Shown here in pieces: positions 26,082 through 36,189 of a stretch of DNA of 64,000 nt (positions are counted from its first letter, which is position 1; each line of letters begins with the position of its first letter). The stretch covers positions 9,420,875-9,484,874 of the forward strand of contig OZ234495.1 in assembly GCA_965153455.1 (NCBI GenBank), given 5' to 3'. Under the pieces are notes generated by a model, which was not told where the DNA came from, did not search any database, and saw only the letters and a list, made by a program, of their open reading frames with translations. Position numbers and translations under genes: made by a program. The stretch is from Sphagnum compactum (taxonomy: Eukaryota > Bryophyta > Sphagnopsida > Sphagnales).

Positions 26082-26328
26082 GGTCTCTCAGAATTCAATT
26101 TTTTTGGTTCCACACACATACTGGTTGTGAATCGAGAAGAAGATAGCAAATGCTTTTTATTATTGCCACAAACTCGTTTCAAAAACGAAGAAGAACCCAA
26201 GCAACAAGCAGCTGAGCAAGAGCAGAGAAAGTGGTAGGGTTTGCGCATTTGTTTATAGTGGAGGAGCGCCATTCCAGAACGCCATTCCGAAACCACTGCG
26301 AAGATCCGGGGAGCAACGACTTCTTCAC
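25973..26328 (-). promoter_or_regulatory. 5' leader and promoter region of the ABCA gene
   Basis: Immediately upstream of the ABCA start codon lies a dense CT/GT microsatellite, then sequence that becomes more GC-rich toward 26,330. Plant 5' leaders often carry (CT)n. The transcription start is not fixed. A short open frame on the opposite strand begins at 26,329, so this block could serve both directions. Confidence 0.4.
26005..26084. repeat. Compound (CT)n-(GT)n-(CT)n microsatellite
   Basis: CT runs flank a TGTGTGTATCGTGTGTGTGTG core, directly upstream of ABCA exon 1. On the minus (transcribed) strand this reads as GA/CA repeats in the leader or core promoter. Confidence 0.9.
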
Positions 26329-26481
26329 ATGGTGACTATGGAAGAAGACGCGCACAGCAGTGGCCTGGAAGGCTCCTCCGTCCTTTGCGACAACACTATC
26401 CTAGTGAGTGGTCGCCCGGAAGAACGCTCCGTCTCCCCCATTGCAACACTACCTACTACCCTCATCCACGTACCTACCTAA
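26329..26481 (+). CDS. Possible small frame (50 aa) divergent from the ABCA gene
   Basis: An ATG opens 50 codons (MVTMEEDAHSSGLEGSSVLC...) ending in TAA, in a locally GC-rich patch. It also contains a good 5' splice site (CTAGTGAGTGG) at about 26,402, so it could be a first exon instead of a free small protein. No downstream exon was identified. It may equally be a chance frame in promoter DNA. Confidence 0.2.
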   Translation: MVTMEEDAHSSGLEGSSVLCDNTILVSGRPEERSVSPIATLPTTLIHVPT

Positions 26482-27355
26482 AGTGTTCATCCAAGAATTG
26501 GACGTTTTCTTAATCCGCAGAATCAAGTTTTTCTACTAACTTTGACGACCATGTTGGACCAGTGTATCTGTGTGTTTTTTTTCTTTGAATAAATTCATTT
26601 TTATATATATTTCTATTAAACATTTTTATTATTATTCTTTTCTTAATTTAAATTTAGAAATTATGTAGCCCAGGTGGCGATCGTCCATAAGCTTCTTGAT
26701 ATAGCCAAATTTGGCTATATCAAAATACAAAAAGAAAAAAAACTGAATCCAATTTTATTTTTCTTTTGGGCCTGCCTTCTCGAACAAAGCGTGTAGAAGT
26801 CTGGTGATTTTAAAAGCTTTTTTTAATTTCTCTTTCTAATTTTAGCAAAAAAATTTCAAAAAATCCATTGAATTTGTTGTGTCAAAAAATTTCAAAAAAT
26901 TTCACACAAGAAAGTAAGGCTGCCAATGGGCCATTTTCTTTTCTAACCCAAAACTACCTCAATCGCTGTTTAAAAGCAAAATTCCAGTCTTCTAATCCCC
27001 TCTCTAGAGAAAGGTGCTTCTGTTGAGCGGGTATCTAGTTTCGTTAGCAGAATACCCTCCGGTTCCAGTTTTGTCCACATCGGAATCACAAAACCGCCGG
27101 CCCCATTGATTCCGGAGACTCAAAGAACCCGTGGTTTTCATGAAAGAACTGATAAAGAACCCATGGGTATCAAAGGCTAATATCGCTTCTTTCATCTCAA
27201 CTTTCTAGAACCGCGGTGGTGCATGTGAGGTAGGTGTATTGGTTCTTTGGTGTTTTGAGAACTTCGGTTATGAGCCCTGGGAACTGCTCTGATAACCGTC
27301 AGGGGTGCGTTCCCGTTTGTGATAACCACCAAACATTGGAGGGTACACTGACTTG
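26482..27355. other. Intergenic repeat-rich DNA
   Basis: No gene seen. AT-rich until 26,950, then sequence related to the GGTTCT repeat family (AAGAACCCATGGGTATC, GGTTCTTTGGTGTTTTGAG) from about 27,100. Confidence 0.5.
26954..26986 (+). repeat. 33-bp perfect direct repeat, left copy
   Basis: A 33-base block beginning CTACCTCAATCGCTGTTTAA is identical to 28,523-28,555. The two copies lie 1,569 bp apart in the same orientation and bracket a cluster of transposon-like repeats. Confidence 0.9.
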
Positions 27356-27771
27356 CCAGTGTTATTAGTTGGTTATTTCATTTTTTAAAAATGGTTTCAG
27401 GTCCTTTTTTTCAAAATGTAGAAAATCGCATAATGTCTCGTTCCGGTTTTTAGAAAATTTTCAAAGGTTCTGGTTTTTTTTTTTTAGTAAATTTTGGAAT
27501 CATGGAACTTCTTAAGTTCGGCCTCAATGAACCAGGGATCTTCATCAAACACCCGGCAAAGAACCGTCAGTTTTAAGAAGGTTATTATACCGGTTCTTCA
27601 ATTTTTGAAGATTGGTTCTTGGATTTTTTGAAAACCACAGTCATATAAATCAAAACCAGTTCTTTGATTTTTTTAAGAACCGTGGTTATATATAAATCTT
27701 AGAGAATCACATTGATAACAACCACTTGTTTGGTGCCGTTTTCTAATAACCTCCCAACACTGGTACCCGCT
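27356..27771. mobile_element. Non-autonomous element, CCAGTGTT terminal family (about 416 bp)
   Basis: The left side begins CCAGTGTTATTAGTTGGTTA and the right side ends AATAACCTCCCAACACTGG, whose reverse complement is CCAGTGTTGGGAGGTTATT; the ends are therefore inverted relatives. The interior repeats phrases such as GGTTCTTTGATTTTT and TTTTGAAAACCACAGTCATA and has no coding capacity. Relatives occur near 5.2, 33.3, 53.5 and 56.9 kb. The superfamily is uncertain. Confidence 0.45.
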
Positions 27772-27787
27772 TCATCCTAACCTTACA

Positions 27788-27995
27788 TTATTGATTGAGG
27801 TCTGGGGTGGCAGATTATATCATCTTCTTGATTATGTGACCACATTACATTACGTAATCTTTTGGCGATAATCAAACAAACACTTGTAATAGTGACCAAC
27901 ATGTGTGTCTGTTGAACATGATTTATTTTTTTTAAATCCTTGAATCTGCCACCCCATACATTAATGCTGTGGAATGGTCTTCCCCTTGCCCATTA
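27788..27995. repeat. Inverted pair of GGGGTGGCAGATT repeats
   Basis: GGTCTGGGGTGGCAGATT near 27,789 faces AATCTGCCACCCCATACATT near 27,945, with about 140 bp between. The right arm and its flank match 15,508-15,566 in inverted orientation. The pair could be a small transposon with inverted ends or an inverted duplication of a longer repeat. Confidence 0.5.
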
Positions 27996-28522
27996 TGTCG
28001 GGTGCATCGCCTAGCATGCCCTAACATATAACAGGCTTGACTGGCACCTTCCAACAAATAATGGGCAGGAGCTTGACCCTTCCGTGTAATACGTAATGCA
28101 CTTTTTGACAGAGGATTTTACCAATTTGCCAACACCCAACTTGTGCACTTTTGTTGCCTCTAATGAAGTGGGCTTTTGAGCTTCTTTTCACCTGAATGTA
28201 CATTTTGGTACTTAGGTATGGCCAAGGTGAACTTACCCCCACATTGGGATCATGGCAAAAGTAAAAACTCCAAAACCCATTTAAATTGGTTTGTGAATGA
28301 ATGGGTTGTTTTAACTTTTGGCTTTTAGTCTGTAACCCTTTTAACATAGAGAACTATCCTTAACAGAAGGAGTATCTCAGGTACCTCCATTTGTGAAACA
28401 GACTTTTTGTCCTTAACCTTTTGGTAAACTGGTGCATATTTGCACTTGGTCTGTGTAGTCCACCTTTTGCTTATGTAAAGTGTATTGGGTGGCACATTGA
28501 AGATGGGCATTGCACCTTTAAG

Positions 28523-28555
28523 CTACCTCAATCGCTGTTTAAAAGCAAAATTCCA
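28523..28555 (+). repeat. 33-bp perfect direct repeat, right copy
   Basis: Identical to 26,954-26,986. The flanks outside the 33 bases differ. Confidence 0.9.
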
Positions 28556-30639
28556 CCCTAATGCCACATGTTTAACATTCATGATTGTAGTTGGACACTT
28601 TTGTAATGAACTTCATTACATACCCTTATGACATGGGATTGATGTTTAGCATGATTATGTCCAAGGTGCATGTTGGAACATTTACCATGGGCAAGAGTCC
28701 AAATGACTTAACCCCTAAATGTCAAGGCAAACCAATTTGGTCCACTTTTCAATGTATTTTGTTGACATTTAAGGGGTTAAACAAAGTTAAATTAGATAGC
28801 AAGTCCATCTGACATCAAGACACAAACTGCTATTCTATGCAGTTATGACCCCCAAATCCACAATTTCCAGCTCCAATGAGATCTGGGCAGAGCCATTGCA
28901 TGTTTATAATGACCTGTTTAGTGGAAATTTGGAAGTTGGAAAGCATCAAAATATAATAGGGAACTGAACAAGTAAACCCAACTTCATGGTTTAACAAATT
29001 TCACACAAAAGCCCATTTGAAATAGATGTCTTGGCATGAAGTTTGAGGTGGGCTTGGCATGAAGTTTGTTAAACCATGTGAGTCCAAAAACACCACATCA
29101 GTTGAAATTTTATTTTAATACTTTTTCAGGTGGGAACAAAAGTTGGTTAAACCATGAACCCAAAAAGTCAAATATGGGTCATAATTTTTTTTGAATTTTT
29201 GAATTTTTAAATATATAAATAATGTTTTTGAAAAATAAATTCAAGGGAATCTTGGTTTCTTCCTTTCAAAAAAATTGACCCTAAGCCTTACACATCAGGA
29301 ATAACAGTCATATTTTTCTCACATTTTGTCACCATTTGAAAATGTTCATCAAACTATTTTATCTTTGTGTTTGTTTGAAGGTCGTTGTTTTGATCAAAAC
29401 AAATTCACAATTGTGTCTTTTTGCAAAGGAAAATTATTCACAAGATGGAGAAAGCTTCAAATCATAAGAATGAAACCAAAATTCTCCATGAATGTTAATT
29501 TTTCAACACCAATTTTAGAATGCACCTTCTTTGGGGCATTCAAAATTCAATGTTATCCAATTTGTTGCTCATGATTCATATTTTTTCTAGGTTGATGAAA
29601 AAATAAAAAATATTAATGAACAAGTTTTTCCATGTGAAACAAAGTTGGGAGAGGCCCCCACAAATACCCTAAAAACAACACTCACTAAATAAAAAAAAGA
29701 CGGTGGCCACCAATGGAGAAACCTAAGGTCACATACAAAAAGCAACTTAGAAATAGATCTTGATTTGCCCCATCGTCCCAATCACACTTCACATCTCTTT
29801 GCTTTTCACTAGGTTCAAACCCAACATTTCATGAGGGAAGAGGTGTGAGCTAGACCAATGGTGCTTTTGTTTCAAATTAAAAATGAATGTATCTTTATAT
29901 AATTATAATAAACTTCTATCCTTTACTTGCTAGGATTGGGTTTCTAGTGGTAATATGGAGTTTTTAAAACTATTTTTGAACCAAAACAAGTGTTTATATA
30001 TTACCCAATTGTCTATTAATCATATATATATGCATTCTATCTATTTGTGTTTGTAGGATGCATTTTTTTTGTGGGTGGTTTATGGAGTAGGAATGAATTC
30101 TTGGCTTAAATCCAGGCATGCATGGTTTCAACCATGTCCACAATCAATCACATGAAAATTTTGATGACATAACCACAACCCAAATTGCACCATCAAAATA
30201 TGAGAAAAAGAAAAAAAAATCAAGACAAATTGGAAAAAGTTCTAGAACAAATGGTGCACAATTCAACAAATGTGATTACAATTTTCCACTCAACCACATT
30301 TTTATTACATAATATGGATGCACATATGGCTGTAGTAGTATAAAAATTATAGTTATTCACTCAGAGATTCAGTCTCATTCTCCATGTCCACAAATTGTAT
30401 GTTGGATTTTTTCAAAATTTTGCAATGGCATAGTGATTTGGCTATGGTTTCCAGCATTCTTGATATTTATTTTTCACATCTTTCTTAATGAAAAAACTTC
30501 AATCTTTTTATCACATTTCTTTCCTTGTGTCACATATTCTCCATGGCAAATTCTGGCCTTAATTCAACTATGGTTGCCTTCTCACCTTTCAACTCTTGCC
30601 CTTCCTTCAGTTATCCTTTGTCTACTCACATTTGTAACC
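28556..30639. other. AT-rich intergenic DNA with short inverted repeats
   Basis: No gene seen. Inverted pairs include TTAACCCCTAAATGTCAA (28,709) with TTGACATTTAAGGGGTTAA (28,761), and CATGGTTTAACAAA (about 28,985) with TTTGTTAAACCATG (about 29,066). Short frames carry no recognised domain. Confidence 0.5.
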
Positions 30640-31720
30640 TTTTTTCAACTTTTTATGTATCTTCCATCAAATCCATCCTTCCTAATTGTGCAAATGTTAT
30701 GCAACACAATACATGTGGATACAATATCAACCATGTGTCATAATGGTACTTCTTCCTTCTTCATGATGATGTGCCATTTGTCCTTCAAAATTCCAAAAGT
30801 TCATCCAATTCACATTTGAGTTGAACTTTGGATAAAATTTCAATTAACTTTTTATGATTCCAATACATCCGCACATCCCTTGAATGGCCAATACACTCAA
30901 GGTCACATTAGATATGCACAATGCCTAATTGTGATAAGTAGCTTTTTTTATACAATTCTATTTTATGAAGTTTGTGAGTTTGAAACAGTTCAATTGTGCA
31001 TGCTACCTATCATCAAAATTCATAATCCCCAAACACACATTTTGTGCCAACAATACCTTGCAACAAAGTTGAATGAAAAGACTTACGACAATAATCCACC
31101 AATTACTAAAAAAATAATTAAAATATGCAACCCATTAACTACACCTTTAATATCAAGAATTCTATGAAGTGTTTCAAACTCATTTGCCAAAACTCTAAAT
31201 CAGCTGTCATTTGAGAATCATATATATAAATGAACTTACATCAATTTGCAAAATTTTCTCACAATGATTGCAATTGAAGATACAACCACCCCATATATTT
31301 CTCCAACACTACATAACATATTTCCAACCCCAAGTTTTTGCACTAGCATGACAACTCTACTTTTAATAAAAAAAGGTTATCTTTCATATGTGTATTCTAC
31401 TTTTGTAAGTTGGACCCAATTTTTCACCCAAAAAATGAAATGTAGCATGTGATACTCATGCTTTTTGTTTGAGCATCGTCTTTGGAAAAGAACCCAACAA
31501 AAATCTATTGATAAAACCCGGTTTATTTTTCTACAATCTTTCCAACTCATAGCATCAAACCAAATGCTCAAAATCATGGTATTCTCCCATTATCCATTGA
31601 AAGCCAACACTTGCATATTCAACACATGTTGCACCATCATGTGCAAACATCAATACATGATCAAAACAATAAAAACTCTTCCCTTTCTTTCATCCATCCA
31701 TGATGATCCCACTTGGTGAG
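30640..31720 (-). pseudogene. PIF/Harbinger-type DDE transposase relic (C-terminal part recognisable)
   Basis: In one minus-strand frame, about 30,835 down to 30,670, the translation reads FGILKDKWHIIMKKEEVPL, a stop, then HMVDIVSTCIVLHNICTI. This is the typical C-terminal block of plant Harbinger/HARBI1-like (DDE_Tnp_4) transposases (FG-LK-RW ... H-VLHN-C). Further upstream on the same strand, to about 31,720, are decayed frames rich in stops that plausibly continue the gene, but I cannot align them. The copy is dead through several stops and frame changes. The exact ends and terminal repeats were not found. Confidence 0.6.
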
Positions 31721-31788
31721 ATGAAGAAAGTGAAGAATGCACAAACATTATTATTTTTAATTATTAAAAAAAAGTGATGAAAAAAATA

Positions 31789-31812
31789 ATTATATATATA
31801 TATATATATATA
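31789..31812. repeat. (AT)n microsatellite
   Basis: TATATATA run of about eleven units within poly-A-rich DNA. Confidence 0.85.
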
Positions 31813-34381
31813 CCTTAACTCTTTAGATAAAAAATGTTACCTAGATTTTAGATTTTCAAAGTAGAAGAAGACGATATTTGCATGAAATTAAAAGATTAAT
31901 CCATTTTGGCTTTGTTCTAATGTCAAGGTACTTCAACAAAGTTTATTTTCATCTTACATTACACTTAAGAGCTCAAGCCCACACCTAAATGATTATTGAA
32001 TTTCCATGGGACAGCCTTTGGATGAGTTTTGAAAGCTCTCAAGATGGCCATAGTCACAAGCCCTCTCAGTAAGCTTAAACGGAGCCTAAATCAAGGTCTC
32101 TAATTCTAAATGTAACATTCCCTCCAGTAATTCTTAGCTCTAATAAGATTCCTTACTAAAAAAGGTCAAGGTACAAGGTACCAGTGAAGGTGCTGGATCA
32201 GGGAAGGTGCCTTCTAGAGGACCTCCCAAGAATCAAAACAGATTCATGCAGTGAAAATGGGGGGCCTGATGCCCTTGGAGAGATGGCAAAATGCTCCAGT
32301 GTTTCCAGAAGCATGTGAACAATTTCCAGCGACATGAAAGACCAGATTTTCATGGAAACTTGCGGAACATTAAGAAAAAACATTCTAAATGGCAGAACTA
32401 AATGTGGTCCAATCGGCTGAAAACTTAAAAGCCCACCAGGTTCCACGACAGTACTCAAAGAGCGACCCCACAAGCCTATCTATCACCACCGTTTTGAAAC
32501 TGTTGGATGGATTCACTCAAGTGGCAAAAGCACCAACATCCACTGGAGCCACACAAACACCATTCTTATTCTTAAACGTATCGGCCTTCTAAATCTCTTG
32601 AACATGCACACAAGGTTAGCTGGGCCCAGCCACAAAGCCTCATCAGCTAGTGATTGATGAGCAGGCTGAGCTACAGGACTCATGCCAGCAAGCTTGGCCC
32701 TTTGCAAACCAAGTCTTCCATCAAACTGGCAGCTATTTTCACACTGGGATTGCTGGGTTTTCGGCCCTCTTGCTGATAGAAGATTTCATTCTTGAGGGAA
32801 TTCACCCAAGTGGCCCAGAGCTTAAAGTTGCGGTCATACGGCATCTTACCTTAACTTTTTCAACACAATGGCGTGAGCCCCAAGTCATAGAGCAAAGGAG
32901 ATATGCAAGTCAGCCCATGAAACATGTTACAAGCAGAGACTGGGAAATTTTCAGAAATACCGATTGTCGTCAGCTGGGAATTTGTTTCAATTTTGTGAGT
33001 CTGAAGTAACATAGAACCGCCCAAAACTTCCAAAATCAATTCATTTTTGAAGTTTTAAAATTTGATGAAAATTTGCCAACCCAAAAAAGGCTGGACTGGA
33101 TGTCCAATGTATTTGTGTGACACAGACACATAGTTAGTTTATCACAGTTGTAAAGCATAGAATCACCTTTGTAAAGCATTGAAGAATTGGTGGTTTTTAT
33201 GAAAGAACTGAAAAAGGAACAAATTGTTTTGTAGATGGTTATTTGAGGAGTTCATTGGTTTATTGAGAACCATGATTACATATCCAAAGACATTCTTTGA
33301 TTTTTTGTTTTGAGAACCAGAGTTTATATCTCAAAGAATCCATCTTCATAACCATTGGGAGCTTGGCGCCACTTGTATTACATGCCACAACCTCGGGTCA
33401 AAAAGTGCAAAGTCCTTTGGGGAAGCACAATTTCCCGCTCCCCATGTGCACGTGAGATTTCACATAATTTCCAAAGAGTGGGTGGAGACTACATGTAATT
33501 TCCCTGCAGGGAATTTTGTTGTAACACAATCTTTACAATTCATTTGAATGCATCTAAGTCACACAAATGAATGTCACCTCAATTGGTTCCAAGGGGGGAG
33601 GTACTGCCGGGGCACTGAACACTTGGGCATTCTTCAATTACGGGACTGTGCTTACCTACAATCCTTGCGTAGGCTCCTTAAATGGACCACCCTATGATTT
33701 CACAAGTGTTGAAATGCCCCGAATTGGTAGTATGTGTACTCAAAAGTAACATGTAATGAATTTTGAAATTTTCGAAGAAACTTAGAGAAATGAAATTTCA
33801 CACAAAGCCACATAAGACAATTTTCACATCAATTGCAAAGCATTTTCACAGTATTTCAAATCAGAGAATTAAATCTTTAAATTTAGTGCTTATACTCGAA
33901 CGAGAGTTTCTTAAATTATTTGATCCTATTACATGCATTTCGGTGCTAAAAGTGACTTTTCCACTTGGTGTTGAAGAAGTCTCAAATCTTTTACTACTTG
34001 CTGAACTTGCATCACCCATCATGCCTGCCAACACTGGGTCAAAGGAAATGAGTACAACAAGGTATTGACCAGCTTGGTCAGCAAGGTAGGTTATTGTTTA
34101 ATATGGGAATTGGGAGAAAAATGGGTGAGAGAAGAAAGATGATGATTGCAGACTTTACAAAGAGCTCTCATCTCCCCACCCAACCTTAAGAGCACAAAAG
34201 TTTATTGTTTATTCTCTCTCAAGCTTTGGCTATTGCACTCAAAATGCCAATCATTACGATCAATGTTACTTTCACAAATGTTTACACAAACTGCCCATAC
34301 TAAGATTATCACATGTTATGAAATATAAAATTGAAATATCTCAAACATGAATAATTTATCTTGGATGCAAAACTAGCTTAT
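31813..34381. other. Intergenic DNA with a less AT-rich island and a repeat copy
   Basis: Between about 32,160 and 33,010 both strands carry frames of 64-119 codons and composition is less AT-rich, as in a decayed coding or retroelement stretch; none of the frames (for example IAGFSALLLIEDFILEGIHP on the plus strand) is recognisable. A degenerate GGTTCT-family repeat lies near 33,190-33,365. A 60-codon frame at 33,567 has no known domain. Confidence 0.4.
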
Positions 34382-34593
34382 GGTGCATTCACACTTGATG
34401 TTAAGTTAGTGTTAAATGAAAATCTAGGTGGCATCCTAGGTGGCACCCAATGTTAAATGGCTGATAGTTTAATGTTAATTGAAGGTTAGCTTAATATAAA
34501 ATCTTTGTGATAAATAAGTTTTAAGTGCTAAATGACTAGCATGGTGTTAAGGGACTTGAAACTAGAGTCCCTCACACCAAGTGTGAATGCACC
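34382..34593. mobile_element. Tourist-like MITE, 212 bp, copy 1
   Basis: Perfect 16-bp terminal inverted repeats GGTGCATTCACACTTG / CAAGTGTGAATGCACC enclose a non-coding AT-rich interior. The left ~87 bp differ from the copy at 58,247 at only about two positions. The flanks suggest a TTA-type target (CTTA-T before, T-TCA after), which would fit PIF/Harbinger-derived Tourist MITEs, but the right target copy is altered, so the target duplication is only tentative. Confidence 0.8.
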
Positions 34594-35065
34594 TTCATAA
34601 AGATGGTAATATGCAACAAAAATAACACAAGTAATTATTTCACAAAAAATACTTATTATTTGATATTCACAATTGGTTAATCCTTGTTGAAGAAATCAAC
34701 ATAAGGTTATAAGTTACAACTGTGCAATTGCATGCTGAAATTAGGCCACTCATCAAGCCCTGCATGGTGGGAGGAAGGAAATGTGTGCAAGAAGGTTACC
34801 CTAGAGGAAACTAGCAGGTTTGGCATTAAATAATCATGAGAAAAAAATTCAAGACTTTTGAGAAATTATTAAGGTATATTTAATAAATAAATTCTGTTGA
34901 ACATTGGTACTAGGTAAAGGTGTGAGGAATTTAGATTTGATTTGCATTTTATGTTTGCTTTGATCTATTCTTGTCCAACTTTGCAACCGAACCTATCAAA
35001 TTACAACATATGAGGCGTGCATTTGCAAGCATATCCTTTCAAGAATCAATCCGTCTGAAACCTGA

Positions 35066-35317
35066 TCATTTGTTGGAAAACAAAAACCCTAGCCTCAATT
35101 GTATACTGTACCTTAGGCAAATTCTCATCAAGGCCTTGGATTCAAGCTTTGCTCCATAAAGTCCAGCATATAGAGAGGGTGAACTAAGTATGCACACCCT
35201 TCCATGTCGAGTACCCGCAACAGAACCATTTCTATCACTTCCTGGAACCAATTTTCTCACATCATCAGTGCCAAGATCGTCAAGTCTGTAGTTACAACTC
35301 ATGTTAGGGATGCGCAT
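35066..35317 (-). CDS. Unrecognised 83-codon minus-strand frame
   Basis: The frame includes SCNYRLDDLGTDDVRKLVPG and LSSPSLYAGLYGAKLESKAL, which read like real protein, in otherwise AT-rich DNA. No upstream or downstream exon was recognised. It may be an exon or relic of an unknown gene or transposon protein. Confidence 0.25.
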   Translation of the reverse strand: MRIPNMSCNYRLDDLGTDDVRKLVPGSDRNGSVAGTRHGRVCILSSPSLYAGLYGAKLESKALMRICLRYSIQLRLGFLFSNK

Positions 35318-35558
35318 CTCATGCCAAACGTATCTTTAGAGTTATAGTTTCGAAAGTTCGCCGAAGTTTTTCTACTTTGAAGTTTCCATGGTTGCATAAC
35401 CAATGACCCTAGGAAAACAAGCATGTGAGCATGAGCGTGAGCCTATGAGCATGAACTTGTGAGTAAAAACGAATATATTTGGAATATTTTGATGACAAGG
35501 ATAGAATATTTTTAGAATATCCCTATGCGATATTAAAATGACATGAAAAATATTTTTT

Positions 35559-35900
35559 CACATGTATATCGATGAAAGTTTTAAAATGGATGAAATGTTT
35601 GGATGAAAGTTAAACATCAATGAACTTTTTGGATGATAATTGTAAGTAGATGAATTGTTTGGATGAAAATTTTGACAAGTTGAAATGTATGGATGAAATT
35701 AATTCCAAAACAATTATGTCAAATGAAAACCACATGTACATCGATGAAAGTTACAAAATGGATGCAATATTTGGATGAACATGGAGCATGAAGGAACTTT
35801 TGGATGATAATTGGAAGTAAACAAATTGTTTGGATGAAATTTATAGCTAGTTGAGTGTATGGATGAAAGTAATTTCAAAACAATTATGACAAATGGAAAT
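35559..35900 (+). repeat. Direct tandem duplication, period about 172 bp
   Basis: CACATGTA-ATCGATGAAAG starts at 35,559 and again at 35,731. Inside each unit GGATGAAA/GGATGA recurs about every 30-40 bp (TTTGGATGAAAG, TTTGGATGATAATTG, TGTATGGATGAAA), so a short repeat is nested inside the longer one. Confidence 0.8.
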
Positions 35901-36189
35901 TATTGGACTTGCATAATTTTAATGTCCAACTTCATCTGCAAAAAAAAGTGTCGGAGGTGAAACTCAAAGGAGTTACATTACAATGCAAAAGGGTGAAACA
36001 ATAACTTGTGTAAATTAAGTTAAGTCACACAGTAAGTCAGAGGTAGGAAGTCCACATAATGATGGAATGGGAAAATGCTTCAGAAATTAGTGAACAATGC
36101 ATTACACACATCATGTTTATTTCTATAACAGAATGCATTCCAAAATAGTAGAACCCATAACAATTTTATTTAACAACTATTTAATGACA

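Noticed and set aside
25894-26296. Ser/Leu-rich or Arg/Glu-rich frames at the CT/GT repeat
   Set aside because: They are translations of the microsatellite and change with repeat length.
30118-30639. Plus-strand frames up to 128 codons
   Set aside because: Hydrophobic or Lys-rich translations of AT-rich DNA; much of the region is antisense to the Harbinger relic or its flank.
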